From Rhopalosiphum padi (lineage: Eukaryota > Arthropoda > Insecta > Hemiptera > Aphididae): a DNA stretch of 64,000 nt. Below are positions 13,367 through 27,800 of this stretch, in pieces. The position numbers and the translations under genes are program-made. The notes under the pieces were generated by a model. The model ran no database searches, was not told where the DNA came from, and saw only the letters and a list, made by a program, of their open reading frames with translations. Where the stretch lies: NCBI RefSeq assembly GCF_020882245.1, contig NC_083597.1:75990152-76054151 (forward strand), written 5' to 3'. Numbering within the stretch: position 1 is the stretch's first letter; each line of letters opens with the position of its first letter.

Positions 13367-15198
13367 GTAAATTGTATATGAGATTATATTACTCAGTAAA
13401 TTTAATAGTAGCCGATTTATCGCAGTAACGCAGCTTTTAAATAGGAAATTGTAAAATATTATTTTTATTAATTACTCGAATTTCTTGTTATGACGAGCCG
13501 GGAATTTAATAATTAAGAAGAAATATTGGAAGATCAAATAATAATCATTATATAATACAATTATTATGATTATTACTATCTTAAAATTCGGGCAGAAAAT
13601 TATTTTTTTCAAGTTGTGATGGCTTTGTTAAAATCAAGTACTATTCAATTTTGTCATATTATTTTACATTTATGAAGTAATTAACTATAATTTTTAAATG
13701 ATTAGATAACTTAGATAAAATTAATAGAAATGTAGAAAACAATATTTATTTATACAAAAATATTATACGTTATTTCATAATATTTTGTTAAAAAATAAAG
13801 TGAAGAAGTCAAGCAAACATTTATTTTTTTGGTTTAAATATTATGATACTTTTTTTATTAAACTATGTATTTGATAAAAAAAAAATATCACATTAAAATA
13901 TAATATAATTATTAACTTATTTGTACACTCTATCAGTAAATTTTTGTTTTAATATGATGTACATTGTGTAGTAGGAGTAACATATGAATTGTTCATATAA
14001 ATATAATATGTTTTGTAAATTAATTTTAGATTGGCCAAAAGAGTTGTTTAAGTGTATAACTTTATTATCAATAATTATAACATTATGTGGTTTTTAAAAG
14101 AACATCTTCGATGGTTTTCAAAATAATAAGTATTGATTGTTTATGTCTACGTATTGTGTATGTTTTTCTATAAAACAATTTATTTTCATAAACATCAATT
14201 ATTTAAGCATTGCAATAGAAAATTAACATTGCTTAAAGTTCGGTGAAAATTATTCTTGTAAAAAAAATAATTTAATAATAATGATGGTTCTATGAAACCA
14301 ATCAATGATTTTTTTTTTTTTCAACAAATGTATAATGCAAATGTAAATAAAACAAAATGAAAATAAAAACTTTTTAATTTATGTTGATGAATAGTGTTTA
14401 ATTAAAGTTTAGTTTAACGTTTATACAATGTTTGTAAAAAACTGTTAAGCATTTCTTTTCTAGTAGTTCTATTAATATCTATATTCTATAAATATGAATT
14501 ATAAATATTCTCTGTTATAGTTTATAAATCTAAAAACGAATTAGTCTAATATTCCTAATATGTGTACGTAATTATTATAACATTGTATATATATTAATGT
14601 TATACAATAACCCAGGAAACACTGACCACGGTGTTCTAGTGTGCTGTAATACACGGGGATGGTTCAATATACAGTCAGCCATGGAACTGTTAAACATTTG
14701 AAAATATTACATTATTATTATTATTGATTTATCATTGTATAATACTGAATCGGATACCTCATAGTCCGTTCTTGTAATAGCCTGGTAAGATCATTTTAAT
14801 GTCGTGTTAAAATCTATTAAGAATTCAATGTAAATACATATCGATAAGTATTTATTATTTCCGTAATTTGAACCTCAGAAGACAAAGAATACAACTAATA
14901 CAAGTAAGTTATATACGTGTAATACCTAGTTACATACAATTAAAAATGACTGATCCTGAAGTCGAAGTTAGATTTTTTGAACCTGAGTGGATTTAAGTGA
15001 TGTCATGAATTTCATGTCTGTAAAAATTGTCTAATATAAATTCACTTTTTATTAATCTTGATTTATACTTGAAATATTTCGTATAACAATTCTAATCGAA
15101 TTTTTGAATTATAAAAGTTGGACACAACTGTTACTGCTGAAAAACTTGACAATGCAATTATTTTAAATTATATGAACAAACAATATTAAAGCATAAAC

Positions 15199-15203
<5 letters not shown>

Positions 15204-15248
<45 letters not shown>
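15204..15248. repeat. (TG)22 microsatellite
   Basis: 45 bases of uninterrupted TG repeat, the longest simple repeat in the window. Its surroundings are plain AT-rich sequence with no gene. Confidence 0.95.
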
Positions 15249-15250
<2 letters not shown>

Positions 15251-18200
15251 TGTGCACTGAAAAAATAAATATAATAAGAGTTCATGTAAATTTTGTTTTT
15301 TTAATTTATTGATAAAGCACCGTAAATTCATAAACTACAATTGTTTTTTTTTTTTTTTGTAATTGGAATATAAAAAATCATATTTTGTAAGTACCTACTG
15401 AAAATAATATAGAATACATCATGTATAGTGTAGTACTTGAACCCGTTATTAAAATTCTTGATTTTTTGGTAACCAAATACGGAAATAAAAATTGTAGTTT
15501 ATTTGCCATAAAATCAATGTCTCCGATTACACGTATATTCTACTAACAAAGTGACAAAAAATATTAGTACCGCGCAGATTTGGAAAATTGACTCTTCTGA
15601 AATTATTATATACAATCTTATTTATATGTACATATATTTTATGTATTTGGCGTATCAAAAATATTATTTTGCAAATTGTACAACCTTGTGTTTTTTAAAT
15701 GTTTATGATATTTAACTTTACATGCATGATACGCGTACAGATAAATACTTTGAAACGTATGAGACGATTTTGACGGAGTTTTTAAAGGGCGATAAATCGA
15801 TAGATTAATTTTAATTGGGATAAGTCGGATTATAAGTAGGTAAGAATTTTTATTAAGTAGTGATCTAATTTAAATAAAAAAATCTTAATTAATATTAAAT
15901 AAAATGTACTGTAATGGTATGGACTACTGCAGATCAATTATAACAACGCAATATAATATTGTATGACAACGTTAAACTGATAAAGTAGTGAAATATATAA
16001 GACCTAAATTTAACCTGAATTAAACTCATATTTAATTAAATATTATGTTAAATTAAAATCAAGAAAACCGCTAGAGAATAATTTCAGTATCAGATAAAAA
16101 AAAATGTGTACTATTATAACATTTTTTTTTTAATAAAATTTAGATATAATATAATACAATATTACATTTTAATTGGGTATGTACTCTCCAGTCGTTTGAA
16201 ATCGAGTTTATCGTTAAACAATGCAGCGACCTAATAATCATTTTAACCTACTTCAATTATGTAATGCAATAGAATTTAACTCCCTTCAACTAGAATATAA
16301 TAATAACTTGAAACATAATAAAATTACACGAATTTACATTCATTGCTCGTAAAGTGTAACCAGAAATAGCCGAAGTTATTTGTTAAAAACAATTTCATTG
16401 GATGATAATAACATAATAATATTTAATCGTATGTACAGATATATGAGTATACAATATTATGTATATTATCGTCGTGCCGATCATCGAGATGAATTATTCC
16501 TAAGATTTCATTATTCAATGCGATTAAAATTTGATTATAATAATAATATGCTGCCCGTCTCTAATGGTTTATTAGTAAAGTTTTAAGAAAAAAATTATCG
16601 AGGCATACCTACCACAACTAATGCACTCAGTTTCAGTTAAAATTGTACGAGTTGAAACGTGGTCGTATGATGGTGGGTGAGGAGGATATACACTAATTAC
16701 AATATCAGCTATTCAGGGACGGTATTATATTCATAATGGATAAGTTTTCCGTATCTATAGGGAATTAAGCTTGAGCGTGAATGTTACAGAGTCTATAGCA
16801 AGTTGTATAACCATAATGCAATGCCGACTGACGATTCTCTTTGAGTTAATCATGTATGCAGTATGCGTTCCAAGCGTTTAATGTAACGAAACGATCATAT
16901 CATTATTTTATTGTGTTCGACATCAAACGAAATTTACTTACAAATTAATAGTTGTTATTACTTATTATATATAAATAACGGTCAAAAATTGACTCTAACG
17001 TCAGCCGATTTAGTTATTGAACACGTGGGTCCAATTAAATGATTGTTGTGGTCGACTTATTTGAAACAAATATTTGTATTAATTGCTGTGAAACGATATC
17101 GTATTATATGTATTATTAATACTTACTATAGTAAATACATCTAATAGTTACGTCTTAATGGTTACCACGCAAAACAATACATAAGTGTATGTAAATCGTG
17201 AAAGCCAGACTTTTCATCGGCCCAAGGGAAGTCCCTAAACTCATTTATATGGTAAGGGGGGGAGCAAAAACTAAACTTAGTCTTTGTAAATAATTTTATT
17301 ATTTTTATTATAGAATATACATTTAATTTTTTAGGAGGTTTTAAGAGGACTTTAAGCTTGCATATGCATTGTCTCTGTTTAATCATAATAGTGTTATGTT
17401 CAGAATAATTCATTTTACCCCGTTATTTTTAATATTACAATGAAATTATCTGTGTAAAATGTAAAAGTAAAAATATTCTTTAAATTTGTATTTATTTATT
17501 TATTTGATCTGAAATAATCATTTTACCTTTTCATTTTAAAACAAGAAAAATTACTGATAAATTCTAATTTAACTTATGCAAATGCCTCATTTCTATATAT
17601 TTTTTATATGTTAATGTAAAACTGTAAGCACATTAAAAATATAAAAATACATATGTAAATTAGTATCATAAAAATGAGTAAGTATAAAATATATGCATAA
17701 ACATAAAAATACAGCATATTGTAGCTTAATGTTTCCAAATGGAAGCAAAATTTCCACAAAAATATATGTAGCACAGGACATTATGACCCCAAAGCATTCA
17801 ATACATTTATAATTTAATAAGTGCAAGTTAAGTTAAGTTATTTTTTTTAATCGCAACAAAAAACAGAATTAACATTTAAAATACGTTAATTAAGTTTATT
17901 TAAATATTTTAAATACAATTAGAAACTTGTTTGAATATGTCCATCATATTATTAAATTGTATAATATTTAAAATATTGAAACTCAAAATATATATTTTAT
18001 CAAAAAGTAAATATTTAAAAAAAAGTATTTGGTATAAATATTCTATTTTATCAAATAAATAAATAATATATTTAATAAAATAAATAATAATAATTAAATG
18101 AAAAACAAATTGTACGTTTATGTACAAAATTATATATTATACACAATTACCTACTCAATATGTAAATTAAATCTATATAGGTTCGTTACTTCTAAAATTA

Positions 18201-19434
18201 AACTTAAAATAAATATGAATCTTTTTGGTAGAGTAAATTTAACTACTTTTTTCAGTTTTTGGACCACGTCTAGAAAACTTTTTGGAAACCAAATGGAAAA
18301 AACTGAAAAACCACATTATAGAAACAAATTCCTCATTATAATACAATAATTCTATTGCTTCGTCTACAATGTAATAAACACTGCATTGAACGAAATTCTT
18401 TTGAGTTATTATAAATCTAACAATTAATTTAAATGAAAAATGTACTTTTTTAATTAACCGTTACCAAATTAATGTTAAAATAACTATTACTATTAAAGAA
18501 AGCATTAAGTTCTACCGTTTCAAAAATAAAATTGGTTTATTCAAATTTTCGTTCATATGTTAAGTATGTCAAGTATTCATTTAAAAATTATTAGATAAGT
18601 GCTTCCAACTAGTCAGTCATTAATTTCTATAGAATTGTATTAACTTTAATCAATTAATAATTAGTTTGTATTTCTTTTGTACAATAAATGACAAACATTC
18701 CATTATAATGACGATTATTCATTGTGATATTAACCATATTTCGCCTACAGTTATATATTTAGTTTAATCTATAAAAGAGAAATAAAAACTATCATTACAT
18801 TTTGTTTCCGAAAAACAATACAGTATGATTACAAAATAACCTAAATTATTTTCTAAATAGTCAAAAAACTTATACTAATTAAAATAATAAATCAGCAATT
18901 AATTGAAGTATTTTTCTGCTACAAAAGGCGACGAAAAAAATATATTATCATTGTAAAATGTATATATTCATCAATCCAATGAGTATATAAAAAATAACAT
19001 TTGTTCAAATTCTCAAATTACTTTTTAAATTATTTTTATTTAAAAATAAAATACTTTTACTTTTTGCAGTGATTGTTATATGTCTTTGTCACTATAGTAT
19101 ATTTAAAATTGTATGTTATGTCTAGACAGTATTTTTAGAATTCCTTCGTGTATAAATAAATTAAAAAACCTTTTTTAACTTAAGTTAATAATGAAAACGA
19201 GAGTACTTTAAGAAATAAATTTAAATGTATGAAAAAATAGTGTCTTAATGTAAAGTTCTTTAACAATTGACTCTTTTTCAATTTTCGTTTTTCAAACGAT
19301 TTCAAATATATTGATGATTACCAATTTTTACAAGCACTTAACTTTAAAAACCACTAGGTATAACTCATAAATCATAATAAAATAACTTAAATAGTGGGAT
19401 CAAAGTATTATTGAGAAACTAGAAATTTCCAAGA

Positions 19435-20395
19435 TTATGTAGATAGGTACTGTGATAATTTTGTGCGAAAAATGGTCCTGAATAATTTATTGGTATATTT
19501 AAGTATTAAATATGTAGGTAGGTATTGATTTATTAGGTCAGTTGAGTTGATAACTAATTGCTTCTCCTTAAAAGTGATATTATCTTCTTCATTAAAAACA
19601 AATATATTTTTTTTTAAATCAACGTAGTAAATATTAACAATTTTCTTTGTTAAACATAAGAAAATACTATTCAAAGGTCTAAGGAAAAGAATACAATTAT
19701 ATCAAATATATATATCTATTTTAAGTTGTTAATAAAAAAAAAGTTATAATAAAACAATACCAGAATATTAAGTAAATAATTATATATTAAAATTTTATAT
19801 TATCTTTTTTCTGCAGTGAAATTTTATTTAAAAATGCATTAATTTTTTCGGACTTGTCCGTAATAATTGTCACTTATCATCCTTGAATCGATATATTTTC
19901 TTCCTAAATTCCTAAAAAAATCTGTTAAATATGCCAATCTATGAATGAACTCAATATTATCAAAATATTTTGTGAGTAAGCTTTGTCTATTTATTTTATT
20001 TTTTTTTTGTTTTTTTCTTATTAAAAATGAGAAATTTCTTCTCGAAATTCAGACAAACGTTTCATAACTTGTCTTCTAGAAAGCCAACACAAATCTGTGT
20101 AGTAAAAAAGAACTTTATTTTCAGATTACATTTCTTGACATAATACTTTGAAAAGTCGGTGATGTAAGGCTCTATACGATATCTATCGTATCTGATGAGA
20201 TTTACAAATTTGACTACAGTCGTTATAATCTCTTTTAGATTGGTTGATAACCGATGGTTCTCATTCATCAAATAATATGAATTAATTTCAAACAAATGTA
20301 TTTTTGGGTTATTTAAAAAAATACTCACAGCTACCCCGTGGATAATCTAAGTAAATATCTACAGACCCCCAAGGAGAACACGAACAACTGGTTAA
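19435..20395 (-). mobile_element. Degenerate hAT-superfamily transposase relic
   Basis: Read on the minus strand in shifting frames, this stretch spells successive blocks of a hAT transposase of the ZBED5/FAM200-like type. Near 20240 it reads LKEIITTVVKFVNLIR. At 20173-20129 it reads RALHHRLFKVLCQEM and then a stop. At 20120-20031 it reads VLFYYTDLCWLSRRQVM followed by KRLSEFREEISHF, then another stop. At 19949-19920 it reads FIHRLAYLTDFF, at about 19848-19808 KINAFLNKISLQKK, and at 19674-19435 FNEEDNITFKEKQLV. The order and spacing match the family (VNFI... LHHRLF... LFHTDVRWLSRG.V..R..ELR.EI... LAYL.DIF). Several frameshifts and stop codons break it, so it is dead. The terminal inverted repeats and the C-terminal dimerisation block (TTYLCE-like) were not found. 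The block matches come from memory of the family, but the sum of them is hard to explain by chance. Confidence 0.85.
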
Positions 20396-23300
20396 GAACC
20401 AATTATAAATTATATAAACTAGTATTGTTCGATACAAAATTATTAATTAACTGTTTAGGTGTTTAAAATATGTTGGCATATTTACATTTATAATTGTGTA
20501 TAGAGTTTAACCATTCCGTAAATGTAATATTGTAGGAATTTTTCTCGGAATATCAAAATGTGTATGTTAATTAATTTATATTGATCATTATGTTTTGAAT
20601 AATATATTTAAATATTAAATATTCTTATTTTTATCGAAATATAAATGCATAATTAAATTTTAATCGATGTACAAAATAAATTGTAATTTTCTTTTAATAG
20701 TTTTATCTTTAAATGTACAATAATTACCATTATAATAAAAACAATACACTATGGAAACAATCATGCTGTATGTTAACTAGAAAACTTAAGATGTCTGTTT
20801 AAAATATTCAGTCGAATCAAGAGACAAGACAAATAATTTGTTGTTAATTATTGATTACAGTTAAATAATAACATTCACGCGTGATGTTTCTACACAGTGG
20901 TTATTCAATAAAAAAGTTATTCTGTAGTTACTGTAGACATTCAGTGGCAGTATAGAACGGTATTATAGTAACTGCATATCATATATATGAATTATATAAG
21001 ATTGTAAGAAACCAACTAAATTCAATAATAATATATAAATAATATAATATTGGAATGATTAACATTTACTTGATTTACCAAGTAATATTTATTTCAATAT
21101 CTACACTATTACTCTAATATAATAAATTATATATTAAAATGGCATAACCTAAAATTATAAAATTCTCTATTAAAAAAAAAAATACATTTAAGAATATACA
21201 TTTTAATTTTTTTGTATCTTTATTATAAATTCTTAAAAACGAACTCGTCCATACGACGTCCTCTGTGAATTTCCATAAATTATGCCTTTCTCTGAGTAGG
21301 AATTTTCCTGGGAATTTTCATAAGTGCCAACTTTAACAATATATATATTAATTTCTGTAAAGTAAAGTTTAAATCAACTCAAAAGTAGTCAACTAAATAA
21401 TATTTTAGTAATTGATTAATAATTCTGATTTATATATTTATAATAAATTAGCAAATAACTAGTAGTAAAAATATAAACTATATATGAAAACATGAATTTT
21501 ATATTTTTGTTTTGGTATTCTTTTTTATCTTTATGAAATATCAGAAGTACATATTGTTCTGAGGATTTATATAGTACATTTGTTTTACAATAGTCACTCT
21601 TTTTTTTTTTAAAGATGTGTTTTACTTAGCTATTACTTACTTCACACAATATAGGTCACTTTATAAATATTTAAAAATATATATATATTTTCTATATTAT
21701 ATGTATAATATGTACGTAGGTATATAAATTTACATAAATTGAATGTAAAATTTACATAATACGGACTGCGTCAAAGGAATAAATACATTTTATGGCAGGT
21801 ACAATACTCGGAAGCGTGTAGAATATAAAATATTTGATGCAGTAAGAGAATTGAATTAGATTGAAAATCAAACACAAATTGGCTACCAGAATTCAAACCC
21901 TTTAAGTTATGTGATATATAAATAATCGTTGAAAATTATTTATATGTAATAAAAACATTCTATAAACAAATTGTAAATTATTAGTCACGTGTATTTCCGC
22001 ACATAAGAATATTTTATAAAATTCTTTAGACATTTAAAACAGCTTATGTACTTATTAATTGTACTTAGTCATAAAATCATTAAGAGTTTTTATGTCAAAG
22101 TATATTATTAATTATAGAATCGACTATAATGGAATAATTATGAGCAAATATCCACTTGAACTTCCACTATTTAAAAGGAAACAAATTCTAGCATTGATAA
22201 AATGAATCTCGAATGCCCAATAACCGTGGAAATAAAAATGTACATTAAAATAATCAAGGTAATATTATACGTAAAATCTATCGGTTATTGTCAATTATTG
22301 TTGAACGTAAAAATTCTCTTAATGTGAATTGAAAATACTATGCAACGTAATAATGATAAAACAATTTACACTGATGATTGTCGACATTCACTGTCGTTTT
22401 ATTGTACAAATGTTAATAATAATTGGAATGTCAAATTAAAATTATTATTGATTAATTTTTAAAAAAATGCAATCAATCGGACAGATTCACTATCCTAAAT
22501 ATCTACAATATTAAGGAGATGAGACTAAATCTAATTATGCCATGGTTACAAATTGAATTTTTGCTTTCAAACCCAAAGGCCAATGCTATAAATATATACT
22601 TTATCAATTGTCATTGAAAAAAAAATGTAGTTACAAAACTGATTGTATTATATTTAATTAGAGATGACATGACAACTCATGACAGCTGTTGTAATGAACA
22701 GGATACTAAATAACGTTCTAAAATTTGCTATGAAAATACTGTAATCAAAATCATTTTTCTTTTAATATACAAAAATATAGTAATGATATTATGTAATTAT
22801 AAAAATAAGGTAATATAATACATAGTAAATAATCTATTATTCGTTTAATATATAAATACTTGAAACATAAAACATAGAAAAATGATGTTACCTATTAATT
22901 TAAAAAAAAAGTATTATTTAAAATGCATCATTCACATTGGACTCTTTGCATCCCAAAACACCAAAATCTTATATTAGTTAAATATAATAAAATATATAAT
23001 AATAACATAGGTCTATACATAAAGGGTTATGTACTTAAATACTTATATAATAAATACGCATAAAAACCAAGTGATCAATAATAGCAGTCAATACAATAAT
23101 ATTGTAGTCAGCGGTATTAATATAGTTATTAAAGTATTATTAAAATATATTTATAGATATTGATTCATATAAAAATGTGTGAATGGAAATAAATTGTTTT
23201 AAAAACAATAGTAGATAGTAAATAAAAATAAAATATACTTTTAAATTAAAATACTATGTTCAGGTATTTTATCACTACGTGTATTAGTCATTTAAATTTG

Positions 23301-24545
23301 AATTTAAATTCTTTAAAAATAATTTTGTATTCTTTTAAGTGACACTTATAAAAGTAAAAATGTTAATTGGAAATTTATTTGTGTCAAATATTTTTGTTTT
23401 GTTTTTGTTAATTCTAAAAATGTAAATTAGTAACTATATCATTTTTTAATTTACCACTAAAAATGACAGTATGATGAACTTAAAATTATATACATTATGT
23501 TTAAAAAAATATATTATTCAGATTTAATTCAACTGACGATGTTGAATTAATTTAAAAATTATAATGTTGTGTAGGGTTTAAAAACCGTTATAAAGGTAAG
23601 CTAGTGTGTGGTTGGTGTATAATTGCTATTATAACCTGAACTTGATCATTATATTAATGCAGTACAATTTTAAATTAACTTATAATTTATAAACAAAAAG
23701 TTTAAGAAAATATTATTTATTACTATTTATTCCTTATTAAGTTATCTGCGACTGTAAAAAGATATGAACTGATGATGTGATAGCCTATCCATAACGCCGT
23801 GTTAAAGTTACTTTATTGTTAAAATGTTTTAATAAATCCTTATAATGTAGAATAAAATATTTAATATATATATTAATAAATAATACTATATGGTAAATAT
23901 AATATCATTGGTTTGCAATCGTTCAAAAATGTTGAAATCAGATATTATTCAAATTATCAATTTATAATTAAGCAAGTTTAGTTGGTCATTGGTTTGGGTA
24001 TCTTTAAATTTAAAGCAATTACAATTTGTTGGCCCGAAAAGCGATTTTGAGTAGAGCTAAGCTTATATCGAAATTATCAAGATTCTATAAAAGACAAATG
24101 GTTCACAAATGACGTTTTTGTAATCTTGATAAATTAAAATAAAACTCTTAAAATAACATCTGTGATTAATTTTCAATCGATTGTTATAATAATAACGTTA
24201 CAAAAACATATTATTAATTACAATTGATTATCTCAAAAACAAAATATATACCTACAAAATTATTCAAAAAATAGTTTACCAGGGTTTAAACTTTCAACTT
24301 TGTACAAGTTAGAAGTTTGACTTTTTTATTATAATACACTCGAAAGCATATATTTACATTTGTAACATTGTTATAAATACTATTTTTAGTGGTTTGGTTT
24401 ACTGGTATTTTTTCGTTTATTATATAATATATATATATTATTTTAACGCCTAATAACTTTTTAAAAGTAAACATTTTAACGTTCTAGACAGTTAATATAT
24501 TATTAAAATTAAAGACTTAAGCTTAAATATTAAGATTACAGAAAA
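20396..24545. other. AT-rich sequence between the two transposon relics
   Basis: No coding frame, repeat copy or exon supported. Microsatellite-like AT stretches only. Confidence 0.55.
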
Positions 24546-24826
24546 TTAATTATTATATGGGACCTCTACATGAATCATGAGTATATTTGCGATGGGCATC
24601 AAACGATTTAGAAGGGCAGATTTTGATAAATGACTTCGACTAATGGGTAAGTAGAACTGTCCCTGAGACCTGGTATTATCCGGAACGCGGAAGTTGAGCT
24701 ACTGCAATAATCGTGATGCGTCATCAATACAACCGACTAATAAACCCTGGATAAAGCGGAGATCAAATGATTTACGTCTCTGATATAATACATTAATACC
24801 ATGTGTTGGAATATCTGATTAACAGG
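24546..24826 (-). mobile_element. Relic of the C-terminal end of a non-LTR (LINE) reverse transcriptase ORF
   Basis: This is an isolated patch with higher GC than its surroundings. On the minus strand one frame reads GINVLYQRRKSFDLRFI, then QGLLVGCIDDASRLLQ, a TAG stop, then LNFRVPDNTRSQGQFYLP and ISRSHLSKSALLNRLMPIAN, ending at TAA near 24546. This is the familiar tail of LINE ORF2 proteins downstream of the reverse transcriptase core (RR..DL.F...LL.G.ID...LL..LNFRVP...TRSQ..F..P..R......PL.RLM..N). There is a single in-frame stop and no frameshift over about 80 codons, so it is younger or better preserved than the hAT relic. The polymerase core and endonuclease are absent, as expected for a fragment. 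The exact clade cannot be told from this piece. Confidence 0.85.
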
Positions 24827-27800
24827 TCCGTAATTGTGCATCGTGTTCTAAATCTTCAACCTAAATCCAGCCAAACTTAAGAACCTATTTTGAACCTGAT
24901 TGGTATGTATCGATTTAAGTTTGTATAAAAGCGATAAACTGTATAAAGCATCATTAATAAACAATAATTATTAATAATATACTTGAAATCTATAATATTG
25001 TATTTGAAAAAACTATTTTGGGCTGAATTGTTAAAATGTTATCACTTTGTTTGCTGTTTTCAAATATCAATAGTGTTTTTATTTATTTTTATTTAATTTA
25101 GGTACGTAAATAACCGAAAAAGTCGAAAAAGAATTACTTCAAAGTGCAATCTAGATAAGATTTTTTATCTGCAAAGGTGCTACATAAAACTTTTGTACAA
25201 CCCTAAAAAGTGTTAACAGTGAAAAAAAACATTTTAAAATCAATGTGACTCAGATTCACAAAAAAAAAAAAAAACAATTAACATGCTTTTAAAACTACTT
25301 TTAAATAGTAAAACTTTACAAATGTTAACTACTAGGTTATAAATCATATTCGAAATAACATATTATTTATTTAATAATAATATAGTTGGTTAATTAGCTA
25401 ATTTTTAAAAACATTTAGTTGTTTCTCATGATTAATAATTTTACTAATAATATATTAATACTTAATATTATATAATTAATTCGTTTTCGATAAAATTGAA
25501 TATTTTAATATTGCAATTATTCAAAAACTTAGAAGTAACGGTAAAAACATAAATTGTTCTTCAAATATACACAAAAAAGTTAAAATATATTTAGATTAAT
25601 TTTTAGCTATTATTGTCCATGAATTTATTCACACCATTCTACAGTACGTGACTTATAAGTTTAATACAATAATTATAATTTATAATATATTATAATGTGA
25701 TATTAAACAAATTAATAATTATTAAATAATTTATATATGTGACAATTTTGGCGAACATTTTTTTCAATATACTGTGTGACTAAGATAAAAATAAACTACT
25801 AATAACAATATGAATATTAAATACATTATATAATATCTTTTAAATTTGGATATTTTACACGTGACTACTCAGAAACGTTTTTTCTAGTTAATAATTAAAT
25901 TTTGAATTTAAAATTTCATAATTTCACTTATCCATCACAATACCCTACTCAAATACGAGGAGCTATTCAAAACCTTTTAATCAGAAGTGTATCCCCTTGT
26001 TTATATGTTTGACAATGATTAAAAATTATTCATTACAAAAGAGCATAATATAATAACAGTTCGAAGTTTAAAGTCGGTTTCTTGAACAATTTTTTATTAA
26101 ATCTCACGACTTGTTATTAATATTTATCCATGTTTTCCATTCTCTACAAATTTAGTTATCCACTTTGGTATAGTATTTATTAATTAATAGTCCTTAAAAA
26201 TTTTATTTATTTCTTCATAAGTTTTTTTTTATATTTGTAAAAAAAATATTTAAAATACATACGCATAATTTATTTTTTTAAGCATTTTAAATTCAAATAT
26301 TTTGATAACATTTCTTAAAATTAATTACTTTATCTAATATCAAAAAATAACATAAAATATACTCAATGATATAGGCTGACAGACCGTCCCCACTCAGAAT
26401 CCTTATTTGTATCCAACGATAAACCATTGAATTTAAATTTAACATAGCCATTACAGTGACCCACCCCTGACACCTAATTTACAGCAAAGAGGTACTTACT
26501 TGACCAATTTATTTACAATTAATTAGACATTTAATGTTGGTATCGATACCAATGATTTTGGAAAACCTGTGTTACCCATGTATCAAGTGGGATTTTGATT
26601 TTCAGAATGCTTCTTCTATTGTGCATAAGGTGTAGTTCAATATGAAACTTGACGAAGTCAATTTTAAACAATTTAGGGCAATGTATTTGATTGTAAGAGC
26701 CAAGAGGTTTATTGTATTGGCTGCATTAAGATTTTTCATAAAATATGATTAGGTATATGACGTGTATAGTGTACTGAGTTATAGTTTTGGTGGTAATAAT
26801 GTCTGCCTGGCGAGATGTATAAGTTGAGGATTTCACTTTATTTATATTGTTTATTAATTATTCATGTTTATTATTAAGTAGTAAGTAGTTCATCCCAAAC
26901 TTCTTGCCATATTTTAGTAGTGAAACACCATTACCGTATTTATATTTTACTATTATAATGTATACATATATATAATATATATTATATATTCGAAAGCTAG
27001 ACATATTATGTGTCATCGTATATTCAGTCTGTATTATTACAGAGTCTTGCACTCCTACCATATAGGTATAACTATGTTTTAATTACTTAACAAAATATAA
27101 GATAATTATAATAATATAATCTTTCAGCCTGCTACATATTCGTGTGTTGAAGAATTCTCGTTTCATCGCTTGATCCGTGTATTGCTACCAGATCATCAGT
27201 AAAGTAATGTACCTACTTATATTATATTAACATTTTATTCAAATATACGTTAAATAGTACTCTGTATAACTAAGTGTCTCGTCTAATAGTATTAACATCT
27301 ACATTTTTTGTATTCTCCTGTTTAGTATTATCTGTCGCTGTTACACCGTATCAGAGATAGACAATGTTTTAATTCTTACCTATCACGTAACAGTAGTATT
27401 GAGCTGACTTTTTCACTTTCATTAATACACATTATAGAAAATGGGGATCCTTATAAATTTTACAGTATTATATGTTATAATAATAATACGAAATTTATGA
27501 AAATATCTTAACAAAGATTTGTTGATTACAGTACTAAATATATATTTAAAGAAATCATTGATAATAAGGATCTAGTTGTCCATTGTTATATTAATATAAA
27601 TGTATGCTTCTTTGATTGCCCCGGTTTTAACTATGATTATGTTGGATTTTAAGGATCGGGTTAAGGGTTAATAGTGCTAATTAAGTAGCTTAAAATGTTT
27701 AGATACTCTATTCCTATTTTTTGATACATCTGTATACATTTAGATAAATTCATGAAATTCAGCATTAATCAATAATTTTACTATAAGGTTTACCATAATT

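Larger units (their letters stand above)
8955..19434. other. AT-rich sequence, no supported gene
   Basis: Holds the (TG)22 tract and the weak exon candidates at 11116-11469 and 13290-13366. A short + strand frame at 11228 (MEDENLFHGIKCIHCKRK) has good start context and a CxxC pair but no convincing donor. Otherwise nothing seen. Confidence 0.5.

Noticed and set aside
15733..15797. Open stretch reading KYFETYETILTEFLKGDKSID then stop
   Set aside because: It looks protein-like but the acceptor is poor, the stretch is short, and there is no partner exon.
26571..26750. Nearly open + strand frame after repeat copy 2
   Set aside because: It contains an internal TAG and no motif recognised. It could be transposon debris but this is not supportable.
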